In this document: piece after piece, positions 17,998 through 27,277 of the stretch
Layout of the letters: each line of letters starts with the position of its first letter
Numbering within the stretch: position 1 is the stretch's first letter
Assembly: GCF_002027545.1 (NCBI RefSeq)
Contig: NZ_MXAN01000081.1
Coordinates: forward strand, 11,136 to 75,135
Reading direction: 5' to 3'
DNA from: Moraxella lacunata
GTDB taxonomy: Bacteria; Pseudomonadota; Gammaproteobacteria; Pseudomonadales; Moraxellaceae
Length of the DNA: 64,000 bases
Notes under the pieces: model-generated
What the model was told of the DNA's origin: nothing
The model's database searches: none
Seen by the model: only the letters and a program-made list of their open reading frames with translations
Program-made: the position numbers and the translations under genes

Positions 17998-20148
17998 ATG
18001 ATTTATAGTGGAAAATCCATACAAGTCAGCCGACTAGACGGCGACATTGTCAAATTTCATTTTAATAATGAAAGCGAGTCGGTCAATAAATTTGACCAAG
18101 CCACCAATGCCGAGTTCAAAGAAGCCGTAACCGCCTTGGAGCAGGATACGAGCATTAAAGGCTTGATTGTAACATCAGGCAAAAAGGTCTTTATCGCAGG
18201 GGCGGACATCACCGAGTTTGTCGGTTATTTCAAAAAACCCCAAGCAGAGCTAGAAAACTGGCTACTTGACATCAACAGCGTGTTTAACCGTTTTGAAGAT
18301 TTGCCATTTCCCAAGGTATCGGCTATCAATGGCGCGGCGTTGGGTGGTGGGTGTGAGATGACGCTTGTCTGCGAATACCGTGTCATGGGGCAGTCGGCTC
18401 AGATTGGCTTGCCCGAGACCAAGCTTGGTATTTTCCCAGGGTTTGGTGGCAGTGTGCGTACGCCACGCATTATCGGCATTGACAACGCCCTAGAACTTAT
18501 CGCCACAGGCAATCCCCTAAAACCTAATGATGCCTTAAAAGTGGGTTTGGTGGACGCTGTCGTGGCGGACGAGAGCGTGGAGCAGTCGGCTCTGGATTTG
18601 GTCAAAAAGTGCATAAATGGCGAGCTAGATTGGCAAGCCAAACGTGCCGAGAAGTTAGAACCTGTTAAACTTAACAAAACCGAGCAGGCAATGGCGTTTA
18701 ACTCTGCCAAAGGCGTGATTTTTGCCAAGGCAAACCCCAAGCACTACCCTGCCCTTGCCCTTGCCCTAGATGCGATAGAAAACCACGCTAATCTGGGGCG
18801 TGATGAAGCGATAAAGGTGGAAGCGACCAATTTCGCCAAATCCGCCAAAACTCCACAAGCGACCGCCCTTGTCGGTGTATTCTTAAATGACCAGCTTGTC
18901 AAAAAACGTGCCAAAGACCAGTCCAAAACCGCCCACGAAATCAATGAAATGGCGGTGCTTGGGGCAGGGATTATGGGCGGTGGTATCGCTTATCAGTCGG
19001 CGGTTAAGGGCTTGCCCATCATCATGAAAGACATCAAATCCGAGCAACTTGACCTAGGCATGAATGAAGCGAGCAAACTCCTTAGCAAAGAAGTAGAACG
19101 TGGCAAAATCAGCACCGCCAAAATGGGCGAAACCCTATCCAAAATCCGCCCAACCCTAAACTATGGCGATTTTGGCACGCCTGACATCGTCATTGAAGCG
19201 GTGGTGGAGAACGAAAAAGTCAAAAAGTCGGTGCTTGCCGAGACCGAAAGCCTGATTAAAGACACGGCTATCCTTGCGTCCAACACGTCCACGATTAGCA
19301 TTACCGAGCTTGCCAAATCGCTAAAACGCCCAGAGAATTTTGTGGGTATGCACTTTTTTAACCCCGTTCATCGTATGCCCTTGGTGGAGATTATCCGTGG
19401 CGAGCGGACGAGCGATGAAGCGGTGGCGACCACGGTTGCCCTTGCCCAAAAAATGGGCAAAACGCCGATTGTGGTCAATGACTGTGCAGGCTTTTTGGTG
19501 AACCGTGTGCTGTTCCCTTATTTTGGGGCGTTTGATTTGCTTATCAAACATGGGGCGGATTTTGTCAAGATTGATAAAGTCATGGAAAAATTCGGTATGC
19601 CCATGGGACCTGCCTACCTGCTTGACGTGGTGGGCATTGATACAGGCGTTCATGCCAGTGCGGTCATGGCGGAGGCATTTCCTGAGCGTATGAGCCCTGA
19701 CTATAAGACTGCCACGACTGTTATGTTTGAAAATAACCGTTTGGGTCAAAAAAATGGCGTGGGCTTTTATAAATATGAGCTTGACAAAAAAGGCAAGCCT
19801 AAAAAGAGCGTGGATACGACCACTTATGAGCTACTAAAAGCAGTGCAAGACGGCAGTAGCGATTTTGACGAGCAAGAGATTATTGACCGCTTGATGGTGG
19901 CGTTTTGTACCGAGACGGTGCGTTGCCTAGAAGATAATATCGTGGCAAGTGCAGGCGAGGCGGACATTGCAATGCTGATGGGGCTTGGTTTCCCACCGTT
20001 TCGTGGTGGGGCGTGTCGCTACATTGACCAAGTGGGCGTAAAAGAATTTGTCGCTTTGTGTGATAAATACGCTCATCTTGGCAAGGCGTATGAAGCTCCA
20101 CAAATGCTACGAGACATGGCAGAGTGTGGCGAGACGTTTTATCAGTAA
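17998..20148 (+). CDS. fadB: Fatty acid oxidation complex alpha subunit (enoyl-CoA hydratase / 3-hydroxyacyl-CoA dehydrogenase)
   Basis: This 716-residue two-domain enzyme carries out the hydration and oxidation steps of beta-oxidation and pairs with FadA. The N-terminal crotonase part has [11 protein letters not shown] and [13 protein letters not shown] with the catalytic Glu residues. The middle NAD-binding part has [16 protein letters not shown]. The dehydrogenase His lies in [15 protein letters not shown]. Length matches the family (about 715-730). I chose ATG 17998 because AGGAG stands 5 bases upstream and [10 protein letters not shown] matches the usual N-terminus; an upstream ATG at 17953 is less likely. 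Uniquely, a toxin-antitoxin pair lies between this gene and fadA. Confidence 0.96.
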   Translation: MIYSGKSIQVSRLDGDIVKFHFNNESESVNKFDQATNAEFKEAVTALEQDTSIKGLIVTSGKKVFIAGADITEFVGYFKKPQAELENWLLDINSVFNRFEDLPFPKVSAINGAALGGGCEMTLVCEYRVMGQSAQIGLPETKLGIFPGFGGSVRTPRIIGIDNALELIATGNPLKPNDALKVGLVDAVVADESVEQSALDLVKKCINGELDWQAKRAEKLEPVKLNKTEQAMAFNSAKGVIFAKANPKHYPALALALDAIENHANLGRDEAIKVEATNFAKSAKTPQATALVGVFLNDQLVKKRAKDQSKTAHEINEMAVLGAGIMGGGIAYQSAVKGLPIIMKDIKSEQLDLGMNEASKLLSKEVERGKISTAKMGETLSKIRPTLNYGDFGTPDIVIEAVVENEKVKKSVLAETESLIKDTAILASNTSTISITELAKSLKRPENFVGMHFFNPVHRMPLVEIIRGERTSDEAVATTVALAQKMGKTPIVVNDCAGFLVNRVLFPYFGAFDLLIKHGADFVKIDKVMEKFGMPMGPAYLLDVVGIDTGVHASAVMAEAFPERMSPDYKTATTVMFENNRLGQKNGVGFYKYELDKKGKPKKSVDTTTYELLKAVQDGSSDFDEQEIIDRLMVAFCTETVRCLEDNIVASAGEADIAMLMGLGFPPFRGGACRYIDQVGVKEFVALCDKYAHLGKAYEAPQMLRDMAECGETFYQ

Positions 20149-20154
20149 GGAGTT

Positions 20155-20388
20155 TTGATGATTGAGTTGCCCCCAAACTTACCCCAAGAAGTGCAAGCTG
20201 TGTTACCTATCATGGCGAATTTGGATTTGCAAAAACGGGCGTCCATTGCTCAGTTTTTGCTTGCCAATCACGATGACGGCAAACCCAAAATGAGCCGTCT
20301 TGGGGCGATGAGTTTGGGGGTGGTGGCAATCAGTGATGATTTTGATGATGAGCTTGGCGATGAGTTTTGGCTTGGGGAGCATGCTTAA
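20155..20388 (+). CDS. Probable VapB-like antitoxin (DUF2281-type tail)
   Basis: The 77-residue acidic protein ends in ISDDFDDELGDEFW, like the C-terminal toxin-binding tail of DUF2281-type antitoxins, which commonly reads SDDFDxPLxDF. The first 50 residues are not clearly recognised. It directly precedes a PIN-domain gene: its TAA stop abuts the toxin ATG. The classification rests on this pairing and the tail motif. The start has TAAGGAG 5 bases upstream, and the TAA of that site is the fadB stop, so translation is tightly linked to fadB. Confidence 0.72.
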   Translation: MMIELPPNLPQEVQAVLPIMANLDLQKRASIAQFLLANHDDGKPKMSRLGAMSLGVVAISDDFDDELGDEFWLGEHA

Positions 20389-21976
<1,588 letters not shown>

Positions 21977-22011
21977 TTGTGTAAAAATCAAAAAACAGGC
22001 GAGCAATGACA

Positions 22012-22036
22012 GTAAGGTGCGTACTACGCACCTTAC
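22012..22036. repeat. Perfect 12-bp inverted repeat downstream of fadA
   Basis: GTAAGGTGCGTA, one central C, then TACGCACCTTAC. It has no T-run, so it is not a classical terminator. It may be a dispersed palindromic repeat or an mRNA 3' stabiliser. Confidence 0.7.
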
Positions 22037-22071
22037 CGCCCTGCCACTGAGTTTGTACTCATCATCTGATA

Positions 22072-22106
22072 AAAAACCGAATGGGAAATTGCCATTCGGT
22101 TTTTGT
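22072..22106. terminator. Bidirectional terminator between fadA and res
   Basis: AAAAACCGAATGG (22072-22084) and CCATTCGGTTTTT (22092-22104) form a perfect 13-bp stem, A-rich on one side and T-rich on the other. It serves both convergent transcripts. Confidence 0.9.
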
Positions 22107-22107
22107 T

Positions 22108-25100
22108 TTAGCCAACGATTTGCATGAGCCTTTCAAAGCTATCCACCACGTCATATTTGACTTGACTGCCTTGCTCGTTTAGTGTCTCAAAAAACCGTCT
22201 GGCACTGTCAATTTTGTGCTTTTCGTCTGTTCTTAGGCTATTTTCTTTATGCGAGCCTTTGGTTTCGGCAACAAAATACACATGGCGTACCGCCCCATGA
22301 CGAAACGCAATCGCCCAATCAGGATTGTAGCCACCGAAGGGTGTAGGGATTTGAAATTTGTCGGGCAATTTGGCATAAACCGCCACTTCGTCCGCACCGT
22401 CTAAGGCTTTGGCGAATTTTTGTTCAATCTCAGAATCGGTAGGCACATAGTCCAAAACGTGCTTGGTTGCCAAAAAGCTGTCTTTGTCGATTGGTGTATT
22501 TGCCATAAAAATCTCATTGGTCTGGTGGCGTTTGTCCAGCAGATGATAACTAAGATCTTGTACGAGCATGACCGCCTGAGTGTCATTGATAAGCTGACTG
22601 ACTTTATTGATAAAGCCCTCAGGGTTGTATTTGTACTGCAAAAACACCACAGGCGATATGCCCTGCAAAATCGCCACCACTGTTTTGCGAGTTAGATTGG
22701 TCTTTTTGGCGACATCGCCCACAAGGTCGTAGCGTAGTGTGGTCGTCATGGCGATATCGGCACGCACTCGTTTGGTGGTGGCATTGTCAAAGGCTTGGCT
22801 GTTGTCTAAGTCGGACAAAGACAAAGTATCCTTTTGACTGCTTTGGGCGATGGTGTAGCTTAGTTTTGGCACAAACTGATTGCTAAGCGTTCTGTTCTCA
22901 GTTTCTATCGCTTGTATGCTTTGGCGGATAAGTCTGTCGCTGTCTAGGCGAATTTGAAATGTGGCTTTTTGGTTGATGGTCTGCCACAACGCCAAAAATT
23001 CTTGCTTGGCAAGGTTGGCATTGCTGGGATTTGTGATTTTGGCATTACTGTTGTCAATCATATTATCCAAAGCGGACGCATCAAGCACGCTGTCAATCAG
23101 CCCAAATACCGCCTGTGCCTTGTCCGCCAAATTCTCAGGCAGTGCAGGTAATTCCCCTGCACGTTTGGCATCTTGATAACTTGGCAATAGATAGTCGTTG
23201 TCATCAATAAAATCATGCTTTGACAGATATTTATGAATCTGCTTTGCCTCGGTCTCGCTGATGATGTGCTGTTGCCCATGAACGCTTATCACTTTGCCCT
23301 TAAAAAATTCTGGCGTGGCTTGGCTTGTTCTTGATGTCAGACTTTGGCGAATCTCGCTTTGTAAATTTTTGGCAAATTCGGTATAGCTTTCGTTGGTTAC
23401 GACTGTTAGGTTGTTGACTTTGTGAACGTCCGATAAGCCACCAAAAAAATTGCTGTCCATACGCACGCCGTCTTTATTGACTGCCAAACGCAGTCCACGC
23501 CCCATCTCTTGTCGTCTGGATATGGTGTTGTCGGAGTGTTTTAGGGTGCAGATGACAAACACATTGGGGTTGTCCCAGCCCTCACGCAAGGCAGAATGAC
23601 TAAAAATAAAACGGGTCGGCTCATCAAAGGACAGCAGACGCTCTTTGTCTTTTAAAATCAGCTCATAAGCGTCCTTATCATCGGAAGTATATTCCTCTGA
23701 TTTTTTGATTTGGGGGTTGGTAAGTCGTTTGGATTTTTTGTCCACGCTAAAATAGCCGTTGTGCGTTTGGCTTGTGGCGATACCACGTAAATATTCCTGA
23801 TAAGGGTCGTTTTGTAAATTCAAATCCAAATACGCCTCTACCGCCTTGTCGTATTCTTGCTCAAAAATCTTGGCATACTCGCCTGCTACTGATTGATTAT
23901 TTTCATCATACAAGCGGTATTTGGCGACTTCATCAATAAAAAACAGACTTAGCACCTTAATGCCTTGGCGATACAACAACGCCTCTTTTTCTAAATGAGC
24001 CAAAATACACTCACGAATCTGAATGGTACGCAACGTGGTCTCACCCACATCGCCCACCGCCTGCCCAAGAGCAACCGACACGCCATTGACAAACTCAATC
24101 ACGCCAATCCGTGCATCTATCTCCGAGACGATGTAGCCACGGTACTGCTCAGACTCGCCTGATAGCGTGTACAAATCATCGCCCTTGCCCACTTTGCGGA
24201 CGGCTCGCCTAAATCCTTTGGCAGTTTTGATTTCAAGTTCAAGCTGGGCGGTGGGGGCGGACGTTGAGATGTTGATACGTTGTAAGTACAAGTAGCCATT
24301 GACCCCTGACAGCCCTTTGACTTCTATGCCTTTGACCGTAATTTTTTTGACAAGTCGCCCATTATAAGCATCCAAAGCGTCCAGTCTATGCACAAGGTTG
24401 TATTGTTTTTTGTGGGTGGCGGAGTATCGCAGGATAAACAAAGGCTTGAAATTGGCAAGCGATGACAACGTCTTGTCAGCTTGCATTTTTTGGGGTTCGT
24501 CTAGGATAAGAATGGGACGGTTTTTGGCGATGACATCAATGGGGCGGCGAGAACCAAAGTCATCAAGCTCATCATAAATCCGTCTGTTGTCCTTGCCTGT
24601 GGCGTTAAAGGCTTGCACGTTGATGACCATTACGCTTATCTCGTTGGTGGCACTAAACGTATCTAATTGGTGTAAGTTTTTTGAGTCATAAATAAAAAAG
24701 CGTATCTTTTTGTGATACTCCTCATAAAAATGCTCTGCCGTCATCTGCAACGTCTTGTACACGCCCTCACGAATGGCAATGCTTGGCACCACGATGATAA
24801 ATTTGCCCCAGCCATAGCGGGCATTTAGCTCAAACATCGTACGAATATAGCAATACGTCTTGCCTGTGCCTGTCTCCATTTCCACATCAAGATTTATCAT
24901 CGCCCCTGTCAGATTGGCAGGTTTGCCTTTTTCTTTATCATTATTGATAAGCTCGTCAGATAGGGGCAGGTTTTGTGTACGCTGAACGGCTTGGATATTG
25001 GCGAGAATGTGGCATGAGTCAGCCAAGGGAGCATTGGCAAAGCCCGTCTCGTCTATCTCATCAAAACTGCCTTGGGTCGCCCCAAACAGTTGCCCCTGTC

Positions 25101-25227
25101 CCATGCCCTGCACGCCCACATCACGGCGGTATGACAGCCCCGACTGATACGGCTGTCCGACAAAGCAATCACTCACAGCACTAACCGCCTTGTGCTGATA
25201 AGGCAAGGCATTAAAACGGATTTTCAT
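22108..25227 (-). CDS. res: Type III restriction endonuclease, Res subunit
   Basis: The 1039-residue protein is the helicase-nuclease subunit of a type III restriction system, needing Mod to recognise DNA. Walker A is METGTGKT ending near residue 124. The DExx-box equivalent is LILDEPQKM. SATHKKQYN and RFIFSHSALREGWDNPNVF, followed by RRQEMGRGLRLAVN, are superfamily 2 motifs. A C-terminal PD-(D/E)XK nuclease is seen in YNPDWAI followed by VYFVAETKG. It begins 9 bases after mod with an AGGAG site. All motifs look intact, so the enzyme is probably active. Confidence 0.93.
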   Translation of the reverse strand: MKIRFNALPYQHKAVSAVSDCFVGQPYQSGLSYRRDVGVQGMGQGQLFGATQGSFDEIDETGFANAPLADSCHILANIQAVQRTQNLPLSDELINNDKEKGKPANLTGAMINLDVEMETGTGKTYCYIRTMFELNARYGWGKFIIVVPSIAIREGVYKTLQMTAEHFYEEYHKKIRFFIYDSKNLHQLDTFSATNEISVMVINVQAFNATGKDNRRIYDELDDFGSRRPIDVIAKNRPILILDEPQKMQADKTLSSLANFKPLFILRYSATHKKQYNLVHRLDALDAYNGRLVKKITVKGIEVKGLSGVNGYLYLQRINISTSAPTAQLELEIKTAKGFRRAVRKVGKGDDLYTLSGESEQYRGYIVSEIDARIGVIEFVNGVSVALGQAVGDVGETTLRTIQIRECILAHLEKEALLYRQGIKVLSLFFIDEVAKYRLYDENNQSVAGEYAKIFEQEYDKAVEAYLDLNLQNDPYQEYLRGIATSQTHNGYFSVDKKSKRLTNPQIKKSEEYTSDDKDAYELILKDKERLLSFDEPTRFIFSHSALREGWDNPNVFVICTLKHSDNTISRRQEMGRGLRLAVNKDGVRMDSNFFGGLSDVHKVNNLTVVTNESYTEFAKNLQSEIRQSLTSRTSQATPEFFKGKVISVHGQQHIISETEAKQIHKYLSKHDFIDDNDYLLPSYQDAKRAGELPALPENLADKAQAVFGLIDSVLDASALDNMIDNSNAKITNPSNANLAKQEFLALWQTINQKATFQIRLDSDRLIRQSIQAIETENRTLSNQFVPKLSYTIAQSSQKDTLSLSDLDNSQAFDNATTKRVRADIAMTTTLRYDLVGDVAKKTNLTRKTVVAILQGISPVVFLQYKYNPEGFINKVSQLINDTQAVMLVQDLSYHLLDKRHQTNEIFMANTPIDKDSFLATKHVLDYVPTDSEIEQKFAKALDGADEVAVYAKLPDKFQIPTPFGGYNPDWAIAFRHGAVRHVYFVAETKGSHKENSLRTDEKHKIDSARRFFETLNEQGSQVKYDVVDSFERLMQIVG

Positions 25228-25236
25228 CTTGCTCTC

Positions 25237-27090
25237 CTAAATAAATCTCACGTCCGTCTGTGCTGACAACTGCCCAAACCGCTCTTTGATGTTGGTTTTG
25301 TCTTGGTCGTGGGCGATGGCACGCTCCGATGACACAAAACGCAGTGGGGCGACTTTGGCAACTTCATCAACGATAGTGGTGCTAAGCCCGTCAAAGCACG
25401 CCACAAGCGAATTGCCCGCCACAAAATACACGTTCTGTCCGTCTATGGTGCGACAGTCAATCGGTAGCGACAACGGCACGCCGAAATCTAACATGACTTG
25501 AAACAACAAATCCTCGTCCGTGCGATCGTCCTTGATGTGGCTTGTCATCTCAACCAAATCCGCCTGAGTTAGGGCATGGGGCTGGTAATACACGTCTTTC
25601 ATGTTGGAGCTGTCTATTTTTAAGACACGAAAGCCTGTATCCACATGGGGGTGGTCGGTGCTGATTTTTGCTCCTGCCAATCTTAATCTATCTTTTGTAA
25701 GGTCAGAAATTGTTTTGTAACCAGCTTTGTGTGTATCAGAACCTTCTTTTGTTGGCTCATTAACTTGAACCATGATAAATTGCCTATGACTATTTTTGTT
25801 TTTAGCATTCATCTGCATAACCGCATGAGCAGTAGTTCCAGAGCCTGCAAAAAAGTCCAAAATAATATCATTATCGGAAGTAAAGTGGAATAGTAATTTT
25901 TCAATCAATTCAATGGGCTTAACGGTTTCAAAGCCATGCTCCTTACCTAAAATTTCCCTTAGTAACGCTTTGCCTGTTTCGCTTGTGCCATATCCGTCTG
26001 AAAAGTTTGCCCACAATGGAAAGTGCGATTCGGAACTCTCATCTTTCTCGTAAATCTTTCTAATGACTTTTCCTTTTTGTAGTATGACATCACCATTCTT
26101 TTCAAGTTGTTTAGCTGTATCAAAACCAATAGTCCAACGATATTCATTCTGTGGCATAACACCCAATATCTCAAAAACCATTTTTTCAGAACGTTTGATA
26201 CCAATATTTTTTCGTTGTTGAATTTCTTCTAAACGATATTTGTCGCCATTTTCGGAGACAAATGGGTATTCTTTGTAACCTTTTAGTTCTAAGTGAAAAT
26301 TTTCATGTTCTTGCATTGGCACTCTACCGTAAACATGTATATACTCTTCGGACTTTTGTAATTTGTACTTAGCTGAACCTGCATTCATGGCTTTGGTTGT
26401 GGCTGTCCAACTAATTGTTCCATAATAATTATTTCTGCCAAAAACTTCATTAGCCATAACTTGCAAATTGCAACACTCTTCTTCTCCAATAGCCAGAAAT
26501 ATCAATCCTTGTTCAGATAATAGATTTCTGGCAAGTTTTAGCCGTGCATACATCATAGACAGCCAGTCGGAGTGAAAGCGTCCGTTGCTTTCGGTGTTAA
26601 TGGTTAGGCGGTTGCCGATGTCGTCATATTGCTCGGATTTGGCAAGGTAGTCCTCGCTGTCGGTGGCAAAATCGTCATTATAAATAAAGTCGTTGCCGGT
26701 GTTATAAGGCGGGTCAATGTATATCATCTTAACCGCCCCAAGGTAGGTGTCTTGGAGCAGTTTTAGGGCGTCTAGGTTGTCGCCCTCTATAAAGAGATTT
26801 TGGGTGGTGTCAAACTGCACGCTCTCATCTTTGTATGGTCGTAAGGTCTTATAAATAGGGCGGTTGGCGGTGAGTATTGCCTCACGTTTGCCCACCCAAT
26901 CTAGGCGGTAGCGTTCTTGACTGCCCTCCACGATGGACGATGACAGCTCTTGGCGAAGTAGCTCAAAGTCAATGGCAGGGACGGTGTTGCCGTGTTCGTC
27001 TGTGTGTTCGGTGAGTACGTTTGGGAACAGCTCGGCGATTTTGGCGATGTTTTGGCAGGTTAGATCGGGGGAGTGGAGTTTTAGGGTCAT
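25237..27090 (-). CDS. mod: Type III DNA adenine methyltransferase, Mod subunit
   Basis: The 617-residue methyltransferase has the beta-class order: DPPYNTGNDF at residues 126-135, then DFFAGSGTT at about 412-420. The part between them, holding the target recognition domain, is about 280 residues and looks AT-richer than the ends of the gene. Mod modifies one strand of its site and guides Res. TAAGGAT precedes the ATG by 5 bases. No simple repeat was seen inside the frame, unlike many phase-variable mod genes; instead 12 copies of a 13-bp repeat end 20 bp upstream of the start. The recognition sequence cannot be predicted. Confidence 0.93.
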   Translation of the reverse strand: MTLKLHSPDLTCQNIAKIAELFPNVLTEHTDEHGNTVPAIDFELLRQELSSSIVEGSQERYRLDWVGKREAILTANRPIYKTLRPYKDESVQFDTTQNLFIEGDNLDALKLLQDTYLGAVKMIYIDPPYNTGNDFIYNDDFATDSEDYLAKSEQYDDIGNRLTINTESNGRFHSDWLSMMYARLKLARNLLSEQGLIFLAIGEEECCNLQVMANEVFGRNNYYGTISWTATTKAMNAGSAKYKLQKSEEYIHVYGRVPMQEHENFHLELKGYKEYPFVSENGDKYRLEEIQQRKNIGIKRSEKMVFEILGVMPQNEYRWTIGFDTAKQLEKNGDVILQKGKVIRKIYEKDESSESHFPLWANFSDGYGTSETGKALLREILGKEHGFETVKPIELIEKLLFHFTSDNDIILDFFAGSGTTAHAVMQMNAKNKNSHRQFIMVQVNEPTKEGSDTHKAGYKTISDLTKDRLRLAGAKISTDHPHVDTGFRVLKIDSSNMKDVYYQPHALTQADLVEMTSHIKDDRTDEDLLFQVMLDFGVPLSLPIDCRTIDGQNVYFVAGNSLVACFDGLSTTIVDEVAKVAPLRFVSSERAIAHDQDKTNIKERFGQLSAQTDVRFI

Positions 27091-27110
27091 GGGGTATCCT
27101 TAGGGTTGGT

Positions 27111-27277
27111 ACTTATTACATGTACTTATTACATGTACTTATTACATGTACTTATTACATGTACTTATTACATGTACTTATTACATGTACTTATTACATG
27201 TACTTATTACATGTACTTATTACATGTACTTATTACATGTACTTATTACATGTACTTATTACATGTACTTATCATGT
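27111..27277. repeat. Tandem array of 12 perfect 13-bp repeats upstream of mod
   Basis: The unit ACTTATTACATGT occurs 12 times without error from 27111 to 27266, followed by a degenerate partial copy to about 27277. On the strand carrying mod the unit reads ACATGTAATAAGT: each copy holds the palindrome TACATGTA (with its neighbour) and an ATG directly followed by TAA TAA. The array lies between the upstream gene's stop, which is inside the array, and the mod start. Such arrays change copy number by slipped-strand pairing. Here that would alter leader length, not reading frame. Confidence 0.95.

Noticed and set aside
27111-27277. CRISPR array
   Set aside because: Units are directly joined with no spacers and only 13 bp long; no cas genes are near.
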